Assembly (NCBI GenBank): GCA_019424905.1
Contig: JAHYYP010000007.1
Coordinates: 11,669 to 75,668 of the forward strand
Direction: 5' to 3'
DNA length: 64,000 nucleotides
Source: Collinsella sp.
Lineage (GTDB): Bacteria; Actinomycetota; Coriobacteriia; Coriobacteriales; Coriobacteriaceae
Shown here one piece after another: positions 52,080-58,940 of the stretch (the stretch's first letter is position 1; every line of letters begins with the position of its first letter). The notes under the pieces are model-generated. The model did not search any database. It worked only from the letters and a program-made list of their open reading frames with translations, and was not told where the DNA came from. A program made the position numbers and the translations under genes.

Positions 52080-52130
52080 GCCGGCACTTGGGGACGTTCC
52101 TTTTGTGCCGGCACTTTGGGACACTCCTTA
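52080..52130. repeat. Intergenic repeat, 'GGGGACGTTCCTT' family, copy 3
   Basis: GCCGGCACTTGGGGACGTTC, CTTTTGTGCCGGCACTTTGG and GACACTCC. It ends just before the stop codon of the S33 peptidase gene on the minus strand. Confidence 0.75.
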
Positions 52131-52131
52131 G

Positions 52132-53550
52132 CTAGAAGATCCGGCGCAGGTCTCCGCGGTTGAGCGCTTCGTCGAAGAGGTGCTTGAACACCGCGCTGCC
52201 GTGCAGGCCGTCGTGCTCGAACTCGTTGGTCACCCAGGCATGCGAGTTGCCCACGCGGCTGAGCGTATCGAGCTGCATGCCCGAATCGACGTACATATCG
52301 TCGAAATACACCGCGGCCTGGAGTGGCACCTCGTTGCAGGCTAGGCGCTGCGGGTCGTAGATCTTGTCCCAGCTGGTGTCTTCCATCAGCAGGTCCATGG
52401 CGGGCTTAAACGGCATAAGCTCGGGCATCTGCTCAAACATCCACGGGAACATGGCCTCGCCGGTAAACATGAGCGGGCGCGCGAGTGTGTCGAACTCGGC
52501 ACGATGGGCCTTCTCCTCTGCTGCGGCCCAGCGAATGGGCATGGTGTCGCCGTCGGCGTAGATAAACTCCTGCAGCGTCCAGTACAGCGGGTTTGTACGC
52601 GTGTTGGTGCGCTCGAAGGCGCGCATCAAAAAGCTGTCGGATACCGAGGAGCCGCAGCTAAGCGTACCGTCGCCAGTAACAAACGCGTGATCGATAATCC
52701 AATGCATGCGCTCAAAGCTCGGCTTCATGCCAAAGTCGCTGCCCATGAGCTGTAGGCGCTCGACCGTCATCGGCGAGCCGTCGGGCAGCACGGGCTTCTG
52801 GGCCTCGAGCGCATCGGCCAGGGCTGCCACGCGGTCGACGTCAGCGGGGTAGCGGTCATAATACTGCTGCGTCTTGGCGGCCATGCGCGGGAAGGTGTGC
52901 GCGTAGACCTCGCTTGCGCTCGCCGGCACGTGGGGGATGCCGCCGCAGGTAAAGCTTGCCGCTATGCCCTCGGGGAAGAGCGACAGATAGCTCAACGTCA
53001 AAAAGCCGCCGTAGCTCTGCCCGAGTGTGACCCAGGGCTTGCCGCCAAAGCCCACCAGGCGCAGGTACTCAAAATCGCGCACGATGGAGCTGGCGAGGTG
53101 GCGCTTGAGGAAATCCGCCTGCGAGCGTGCGGCATCGGAGCCGGCCGCCGTCGCGCGCTCGCCCAGTGCGGCAATCGTGCGCCCGTCTACACAGCTGCTG
53201 CGCCCGGTGCCGCGCTGGTCGGGCAGGACCACGCGGAAGTGCTTGACGGCCTCCTCGATCCAGCCGTCGCTTGTGGGCGACAGCGGACGCGGGCTCTCGC
53301 CGCCGGGGCCGCCCTGCAAAAACAGGAGCAGCGGCAGATCGTCGTTGATGCGGTCGGGCGCGCAAACCACGCGGTAGAAGAGCTTGATGCTCTCGGGCGC
53401 GCCGGCGATTGGTGCCGGCATGGCGCCGCGGCGCATGGTGCTGCCGACGGCCAGGAGCATCGGCTCCAGGCCGCGCCAGTCAAGGGGGACGTCGATGCTG
53501 TGGTCCTCGACATAAAGGCCGGGGACGTGGTACGAAGTGATGAGGGCCAT
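52132..53550 (-). CDS. Alpha/beta hydrolase, S33-family prolyl aminopeptidase-like
   Basis: A 472-residue cytosolic hydrolase. The nucleophile elbow is GQSYGGF, the oxyanion and family motifs are LLFLQGGPGGESPRPL and LPDQRGTGRSSC, and the C-terminal part has the histidine in HAWVTNEFEHDGLHGS. S33 enzymes release N-terminal proline from peptides. It lies convergent to proB and divergent from proA (about 110 bp), which makes a link to proline supply plausible but not proven. I chose ATG 53550 with CGGAAG upstream. Confidence 0.88.
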   Translation of the reverse strand: MALITSYHVPGLYVEDHSIDVPLDWRGLEPMLLAVGSTMRRGAMPAPIAGAPESIKLFYRVVCAPDRINDDLPLLLFLQGGPGGESPRPLSPTSDGWIEEAVKHFRVVLPDQRGTGRSSCVDGRTIAALGERATAAGSDAARSQADFLKRHLASSIVRDFEYLRLVGFGGKPWVTLGQSYGGFLTLSYLSLFPEGIAASFTCGGIPHVPASASEVYAHTFPRMAAKTQQYYDRYPADVDRVAALADALEAQKPVLPDGSPMTVERLQLMGSDFGMKPSFERMHWIIDHAFVTGDGTLSCGSSVSDSFLMRAFERTNTRTNPLYWTLQEFIYADGDTMPIRWAAAEEKAHRAEFDTLARPLMFTGEAMFPWMFEQMPELMPFKPAMDLLMEDTSWDKIYDPQRLACNEVPLQAAVYFDDMYVDSGMQLDTLSRVGNSHAWVTNEFEHDGLHGSAVFKHLFDEALNRGDLRRIF

Positions 53551-53662
53551 GTGAGTCTTCCGTTCGTTGCGGTGTTTCGGGTTGACCAATTCTACCGCCG
53601 CGGGCGAGGCCATGCGCAAATCGGCTACCATGGTTGCAAACTTCTAGGAGAAAGGGCCGTCC

Positions 53663-54949
53663 ATGTCGGTCGATATAGCCACGTATGTCCACGATCTTGC
53701 CGTTGCCGCCAAGGCAGCGTCGGCCTCGCTTGCCACGGCGAGCGATGAGCAGCGTCAGGAGGCCGTGCGCGCCATGGCCGCAGCACTGCGCAACGGTGTC
53801 GACTCCATCGTCGCCGCTAACGAGCTCGATATGTCCGCCGCGTGCGATGCGGGCACTTCAGCCGGTCTGCTCGACCGTCTGCTGCTGACGCCTGAGCGCG
53901 TCGAGGGCATGGCCGCCGGTTTGGAGAAGCTCGCCGAGCTGCCCGATCCCGTCGGCCGCGTGCTCGACCACCGCGTGCTTGCGAGCGGTGTGGACCTGAC
54001 CCGCGTGAGCGTGCCGTTGGGCCTGGTCGCCATGGTCTACGAGGCGCGCCCCAACGTGACGGCCGACGCCGCAGGCATCTGCATCCGTACCGGCAACGCC
54101 TGCATTCTACGCGGCGGCTCGCTGGCCTATCACTCGTGTGCCATGATCGCCGAGCTGCTGGCCGATGCGCTCGAGGCCAAGGGCTTCCCGCGCGAGGCCG
54201 TGTCGATGATCGAGTCCACCGACCGCGAGGCTACCGGCGAGCTCATGAAGCTCCGCGGTATTGTCGACGTACTCATTCCGCGCGGAGGTGCAGGCCTGAT
54301 CCAGCGCTGCGTGCGCGAGTCGCTTGTGCCGGTGATCGAGACGGGCACGGGCAACTGCCACATCTACGTGCATGAATCCGCCGACTTTGATAAGGCGCTC
54401 AACATTATCGTTAATGCCAAGACCCAGCGCGTAGGCGTGTGCAATGCCGCCGAGTCGCTGCTGGTCGACCGTGCTGTGGCCGATGCGTTTTTGCCTGCGG
54501 TCGTTGCTGTATTGCACGACCACGGCGTGCTCATTCACGGCGACGAGGCCACGTGCGCCGCATGCGCCGACGCCGGGCTTGCCGAGGGCGACAACTACGT
54601 CGCCGCGACTGAGGAGGACTGGGGTCGCGAGTACCTGGCGCTCGAGATGAGCGTGAAGGTCGTGGCAAACGAGGACGAGGCCATCGCACACATCAACCGC
54701 TACGGCACGATGCACTCCGAGGCCATCGTTGCCGAGGATACGGATGCTTGCGAGCGCTTCCTGGATGCGGTCGATGCCTCGGCCGTGTACTCCAACGCCA
54801 GCACGCGTTTCACCGACGGCGGCGAGTTTGGCCTGGGCGCCGAGATCGGCATCTCGACCCAAAAACTCCACGCCCGTGGCCCCTTTGCCGCCGAGGCCCT
54901 CACCACCTACAAATACAAGCTCCGAGGCACCGGCCAGGTTCGCCCCTAG
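53663..54949 (+). CDS. proA: Gamma-glutamyl phosphate reductase
   Basis: A 428-residue NADPH enzyme for the second step of proline synthesis (glutamyl phosphate to glutamate semialdehyde). The aldehyde-dehydrogenase fold shows PLGLVAMVYEARPNVTADAAG, the catalytic cysteine in KTQRVGVCNAAESLLVD, and NRYGTMHSEAIVAED and FGLGAEIGISTQKLHARGP near the C-terminus. The start has AGGAGAAAGGG upstream. proB is nearby but separated. A 41-bp palindromic repeat follows 14 bp after the stop and probably ends transcription. Confidence 0.95.
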   Translation: MSVDIATYVHDLAVAAKAASASLATASDEQRQEAVRAMAAALRNGVDSIVAANELDMSAACDAGTSAGLLDRLLLTPERVEGMAAGLEKLAELPDPVGRVLDHRVLASGVDLTRVSVPLGLVAMVYEARPNVTADAAGICIRTGNACILRGGSLAYHSCAMIAELLADALEAKGFPREAVSMIESTDREATGELMKLRGIVDVLIPRGGAGLIQRCVRESLVPVIETGTGNCHIYVHESADFDKALNIIVNAKTQRVGVCNAAESLLVDRAVADAFLPAVVAVLHDHGVLIHGDEATCAACADAGLAEGDNYVAATEEDWGREYLALEMSVKVVANEDEAIAHINRYGTMHSEAIVAEDTDACERFLDAVDASAVYSNASTRFTDGGEFGLGAEIGISTQKLHARGPFAAEALTTYKYKLRGTGQVRP

Positions 54950-54963
54950 CGTCCGCGCAAACA

Positions 54964-55004
54964 AAAACCACCACAAAGGTGCCTTTCCCCTTTGTGGTGG
55001 TTTT
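54964..55004. repeat. 41-bp palindromic repeat, copy 5
   Basis: Arms as in copy 3; the loop has one change (TGCCTTTCC). Placed between convergent proA and the HD gene; it can end both. Confidence 0.88.
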
Positions 55005-55019
55005 AAGTGGCGCGGGCGG

Positions 55020-55619
55020 TTAGGCCTGGAAGGTATCGTGGTCGGGGGCGAAGGACTGCATGGCTGCGATGGTGCGGTCGAAGAGCTCAGGAAGCTCCCA
55101 GCCCAGCATCTCGGCGCCCTGCGAAATCACGTCGCGCGAGCAGCCGGCGGCAAAGCGCTTGTCCTTGAACTTTTTCTTGAGCGACTTAGTCGTAAAGTCC
55201 ATGACGCTCTTGCTCGGACGCATGATCACGGCAGCACCGATCAGGCCGGTGAGCTCGTCGCAGGCAAACAGGATCTTTTCCATCTGCAGCTCGGGCTTGG
55301 GCAGCGAGGTATTGAAGTCCGACGTGTGCGTCTGGATGGCGCGAATGAGCTCGGGAGACGCACCTTCATCCTTAAGAATCTTGGCAGCATAGATGGTGTG
55401 GTTCATGGGGTCGTCCTCATGCTCCTCCCAATCCAGGTCGTGCAGCAGACCGACGGTGCCCCAAAACTCCTCGTTCTCGGGGTCGAACTCGCGCGCAAAG
55501 TAGCGCATAGTGCCCTCGACCGTCTCGCCATGGGTGATGTGGAACGGGTCCTTGTTGTGCTCGTTGAGCAGTTCGAACGCGCGGTCGCGGGTGATTCCGG
55601 CGGTAAGCGGCTCTGACAT
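55020..55619 (-). CDS. HD-domain hydrolase
   Basis: A 199-residue metal-dependent phosphohydrolase-like protein. The HD motif is GLLHDLDWEEHEDD with upstream HITHGETVEGTM (first His) and IQTHTSD (third His); the C-terminal half is helical. Proteins of this group may act on nucleotides or signalling molecules; the substrate is unknown. It stands between two copies of the 41-bp repeat (54964 and 55674) and is monocistronic. The start has AGGAGTC (minus strand) upstream. Confidence 0.86.
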   Translation of the reverse strand: MSEPLTAGITRDRAFELLNEHNKDPFHITHGETVEGTMRYFAREFDPENEEFWGTVGLLHDLDWEEHEDDPMNHTIYAAKILKDEGASPELIRAIQTHTSDFNTSLPKPELQMEKILFACDELTGLIGAAVIMRPSKSVMDFTTKSLKKKFKDKRFAAGCSRDVISQGAEMLGWELPELFDRTIAAMQSFAPDHDTFQA

Positions 55620-55673
55620 AACAGACTCCTTGTGCTCGTGGGTATCGATAAGAATGAATACTACTAGAACAAG

Positions 55674-55714
55674 AAAACCACCACAAAGGTGCCTGTCCCC
55701 TTTGTGGTGGTTTT
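55674..55714. repeat. 41-bp palindromic repeat, copy 6
   Basis: Identical in arms to copy 3. It lies between the HD gene and the CarD-like gene and may end the CarD-like transcript on the minus strand. Confidence 0.88.
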
Positions 55715-55727
55715 TGGCGCGGATGGG

Positions 55728-56213
55728 TTAGTTGAGGGCGGCTTGGGCTAGGCGGGCTTCGGCGGCCTCCTCGGTGACGCCCAAGGCCACGGCGAACTCC
55801 TCGATGGAGCGGCGTTTGGCCTCCTTGAGTACGCGCATGTAGTAGGAGCTGGGTTTTTTATCAGCTTCCTCGGCCTGGCGAATGCGGTGCATCATGGTCT
55901 TTGCCACGCGGACCGTCTCGGGCGCGCCCAGCTTGAGCTGCTGCTTAAAGTGCGTCTCCTCAAGTGAACTGTTGCGCTCGGTAAAAGTGTCGCACTCCAG
56001 CTCGTCATAGTGGCTCAGCAGGTGCTCGGCATCTTGCTGCGAGATGGCGGCGTGCAAACGGTCGGCCTGCGCCACGGGGTACATGAGGATCGTCTGCGCA
56101 TGTCCCTGCTTGGTCTCGAGCAGTAGCATGGGCTGCGGTGTGTCGTCCCTAAAACCGACGACGGTGCAGACTCCCTGACCCGGATGAATGACGTGTTGAC
56201 CGATTGAGAACAT
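55728..56213 (-). CDS. CarD/CdnL-family transcription regulator
   Basis: A 161-residue protein with the N-terminal RNA-polymerase-interaction domain of CarD (FSIGQHVIHPGQGVCTVVGF) and a helical C-terminal DNA-binding domain (RRSIEEFAVALGVTEEAAEARLAQA). CarD proteins bind RNA polymerase beta and stabilise open promoter complexes, mainly at rRNA and growth genes. The length is standard. The gene is monocistronic; the start has GGAGGTAGC upstream. Confidence 0.92.
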   Translation of the reverse strand: MFSIGQHVIHPGQGVCTVVGFRDDTPQPMLLLETKQGHAQTILMYPVAQADRLHAAISQQDAEHLLSHYDELECDTFTERNSSLEETHFKQQLKLGAPETVRVAKTMMHRIRQAEEADKKPSSYYMRVLKEAKRRSIEEFAVALGVTEEAAEARLAQAALN

Positions 56214-56555
56214 GCTACCTCCAACTTATACGAATTTACGTATGTCTAGAATAACACGCTGACGTGCGCAAACCCTTACTTTATGCAGGAAAAGCACACA
56301 ACTCCGATAGGTAAGAGTATTCGATAACAGGCGCAGCTCATTCACACCTTTATGCATTTTCAACGCCTGCATAATCTGCAGGCAGACTGGCATCTTTGAG
56401 TGACTCCATACAAGCTGTAGTCAATTTTGTGCATATGCAATATCGATTGGCTTTACCCTGCGACAGTGCCCGTCGCTTGTGATAGAGTGCTACAAACTCT
56501 GGCTTTTGCCCTACGAGTGACCAAGAGCTCGGGGGCTTTAACACAAGGAGGATCT
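56214..56555. promoter_or_regulatory. Divergent promoter region between CarD-like gene and argS
   Basis: No gene is seen. Near 56480-56495 TTGTGATAGAGT could be an extended -10 element for argS, about 65 bp before its start; the -35 is not clear. On the other side ATACGAATTTACGTAT (about 56227-56242), a near-palindrome, stands just before the CarD-like gene. The middle is AT-rich. Confidence 0.4.
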
Positions 56556-58409
56556 ATGCCCGAGAAGATTGAAGAGCTGGTACGCGCTGCGCTTGCTGCG
56601 GCCCAGGAGGCCGGCGACCTTTCCGCATTTGAACTTGACGATTGCGCTATCGAGCGACCGGCTGACACTTCTCATGGCGAGTGGACCTCCACCATGGCCC
56701 TGAAGTCCGCCAAGCTGGCTCACTGCGCCCCGCGCAAGATCGCCGAGGCCGTCGTTGCCCATATGCCCGAGGACCCCGCGATCGAGAAGGTTGAGATCGC
56801 CGGCCCTGGCTTCATCAACTTCTACCTCTCCGTTGCCGTCAAGAACGCCATCTTTGGCGAGGCCCGCGAGAAGGGCATGGACTTCGCTAAGTCCAACGTC
56901 GGTGGCGGCCTGAAGACCCAGGTCGAGTTCGTCTCCGCCAACCCCGTCGGCCCCATGCACATCGGCCATGGCCGCTGGGCCGCTCTGGGCGACTCCCTTT
57001 GCCGTGTTATGGATCACGCCGGTTACGACATTCAGCGCGAGTTCTACATCAACGACCACGGCTCTCAGATGAACACCTTCGGCAACTCCATCAGCACGCG
57101 CTATATGCAGCTTGCCGACATCATCGCCAAGCAGGGCGTGGATATCGACGAGGCTCACAAGCTGCTGATCGCCGACCGCGACGCCTTTGTTGCCGACGAG
57201 AACGATGAGCACCCCGAGACCCATCCGTATCAGGACAACTTTGCCGAGACTCTGGGCAAGGACTCCTACGGCGGCGACTACATCATCGACGAGGCTGCCG
57301 AGTTCTGGCGCACCGACGGCGATAAGTGGGTCAACGCCGATCCGCAGGAGCGCATGGAGAGCTTCCGCGAGCGCGGCTACGTGAAGATGGTCGACAACAT
57401 GCGCGACCTTTGCCATGCCGTCAACTGCGACTTCGATCGTTGGTTCTCCGAGCGCTCTCTGTACGTGAAGGACACCGAGGGCGAGACCGCCGGCACCTCC
57501 GCCGTCGACCGCGCTTTTGAGAAGCTCGACAAGATGGGCTACCTCTACACCAAGGACGGCGCCCTGTGGTTCCGCTCCACCGACCTGGGCGATGACAAGG
57601 ACCGCGTCCTGATCAAGTCCGACGGCGAGTACACCTACTTCGCCTCCGACGTTGCCTATCACTGGGATAAGTTCCAGCGCGTCGACCACGTCATCGACAT
57701 CTGGGGTGCCGACCACCACGGCTACATCGAGCGCGTCCGCTGCGTCTGCGACGCCCTTGGCTATCCCGGCAAGTTTGAGGTTCTGCTGGGCCAGCTCGTC
57801 AACCTGCTGCGTAACGGCAAGCCCGTCCGAATGTCCAAGCGCAAGGGCACCATGGTGACCCTGCAGGAGCTCGTCGACGAGGTCGGCTCCGATGCCGCTC
57901 GCTACACGCTCATCTCCAAGAGCTCCAACCAGATGGTCGACTTCGATATTGAGGCCGTTAAGAAGCGCGACAACTCCAACCCGGTGTACTACGTGCAGTA
58001 CGCTCACGCTCGCGTGTGCTCCATCCTGCGTCGTGCCGCAGACGTTACGCCCGAGCAGGCTGACGAGATGGGCATGAAGGCCGTCGCCGCCAAGGCCATC
58101 GGTGAGAACGTCGATTACTCGCTGCTGACAGACCCGACCGAGCTCGCCCTTTCGCGTAAGCTCAACGAGCTCACCGACCTCATCGCCAGCTGCGCTCGCG
58201 ACCGCGCTCCGTTCCGTCTGACGCACTTTGCCGAGGAACTCGCCGGCGACTTCCACAGCTTCTACGCTGCCTGTCAGGTGCTGCCGAGCGAGGGCCGTCC
58301 CGTCGACCCCGAGCTTTCGCGTGCCCGTCTGGCCGCTTGCGATGCCGTCCGTGTGACGCTCGCCCTGGTGCTCACCCTCGTTGGCGTTTCCGCGCCCGAG
58401 CAGATGTAA
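56556..58409 (+). CDS. argS: Arginyl-tRNA synthetase
   Basis: A 617-residue class I synthetase that charges tRNA-Arg. The N-terminal tRNA-binding domain is present; the HIGH motif is HIGHGRW (about 134-140) in VSANPVGPMHIGHGRWA, and the KMSK-like loop is RMSKRKGTM (about 425). The C-terminal DALR anticodon-binding domain is complete. I chose ATG 56556 with AAGGAGG at ideal spacing. A good terminator follows (58457-58488). Codon use is the most biased in the window, as expected for a highly expressed gene. Confidence 0.95.
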   Translation: MPEKIEELVRAALAAAQEAGDLSAFELDDCAIERPADTSHGEWTSTMALKSAKLAHCAPRKIAEAVVAHMPEDPAIEKVEIAGPGFINFYLSVAVKNAIFGEAREKGMDFAKSNVGGGLKTQVEFVSANPVGPMHIGHGRWAALGDSLCRVMDHAGYDIQREFYINDHGSQMNTFGNSISTRYMQLADIIAKQGVDIDEAHKLLIADRDAFVADENDEHPETHPYQDNFAETLGKDSYGGDYIIDEAAEFWRTDGDKWVNADPQERMESFRERGYVKMVDNMRDLCHAVNCDFDRWFSERSLYVKDTEGETAGTSAVDRAFEKLDKMGYLYTKDGALWFRSTDLGDDKDRVLIKSDGEYTYFASDVAYHWDKFQRVDHVIDIWGADHHGYIERVRCVCDALGYPGKFEVLLGQLVNLLRNGKPVRMSKRKGTMVTLQELVDEVGSDAARYTLISKSSNQMVDFDIEAVKKRDNSNPVYYVQYAHARVCSILRRAADVTPEQADEMGMKAVAAKAIGENVDYSLLTDPTELALSRKLNELTDLIASCARDRAPFRLTHFAEELAGDFHSFYAACQVLPSEGRPVDPELSRARLAACDAVRVTLALVLTLVGVSAPEQM

Positions 58410-58456
58410 TCTGCGAGTCATTTGACCGTGTAGGTTCGGCTTTGCTGAGCCCTATA

Positions 58457-58488
58457 AGCCCGATCTCCATGCGGAGGTCGGGCTTTTT
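58457..58488 (+). terminator. Intrinsic terminator of argS
   Basis: AGCCCGATCTCC and GGAGGTCGGGCT pair (one G-U) around ATGC and are followed by TTTTT, 48 bp after the stop codon. Confidence 0.9.
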
Positions 58489-58534
58489 GCACAAACGCCG
58501 TCGTATTGACGAATTTGGGACTGCTGGAAATACG

Positions 58535-58684
58535 AAACTATGCCGGTTTACTACGATGAATTGAGAAATTCCAACCACGCCGGCTTTTCGCTAAAAAGTG
58601 CAAGGCATCTACCTGCGGTTTTAGTTCAACAAGTTTCGGAGTGGTCACGGTTGAGCGATTCATCGTAGTAAACCGCCATAGTTT
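58535..58684. repeat. 150-bp element with 30-bp terminal inverted repeats
   Basis: Left AAACTATGCCGGTTTACTAC and right end GTAGTAAACCGCCATAGTTT are complementary over about 30 bp with one mismatch. On the minus strand the core AAAACCGCAGGT-N3-TG-N-CTTG and GCCGGCGTGGT matches the 123-bp elements, but the terminal repeats differ. No open frame. Confidence 0.75.
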
Positions 58685-58720
58685 TGGCGGAGGCAGTCAG
58701 ATTTGTGGGCGGTAAACCAA

Positions 58721-58767
58721 AGAGTGTCCCTTTTGAATAGTCGTTTAAGAACGTCCCCAATGACTAA
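58721..58767. repeat. Intergenic repeat, 'GGGGACGTTCCTT' family, right-end copy 4
   Basis: AGAGTGTCCCTTTTGAATAG, then TCGTTTAAGAACGTCCCCAA and TGACTAAG. It is the right half only, as in copies 1 and 2, and leads directly into the rho promoter. Confidence 0.7.
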
Positions 58768-58768
58768 G

Positions 58769-58796
58769 TTGCAGGTGACGGCGGTTGTGTTACACT
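58769..58796 (+). promoter_or_regulatory. Candidate promoter of rho
   Basis: TTGCAG (58769-58774), 16 bp, TACACT (58791-58796). It would give a leader of about 140 bases before the rho start, long enough for autogenous control, though no clear structure is read. Confidence 0.5.
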
Positions 58797-58940
58797 AACG
58801 CTGCGTATATGACGCAAATATCTCGATACAGATCAATGATGTCCGTCGGTATTTGACGGAGCTAGACTGTTTAGCCGCCCTGAAGGTTTATGCAGGGAGC
58901 ATGTGATCACAGGGCTTGAAAAGAAAGTTGAGCAAACACT

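Noticed and set aside
56538..58421. A 627-residue open frame on the minus strand over argS
   Set aside because: It is the shadow of a highly codon-biased gene; the plus-strand frame is a complete arginyl-tRNA synthetase.
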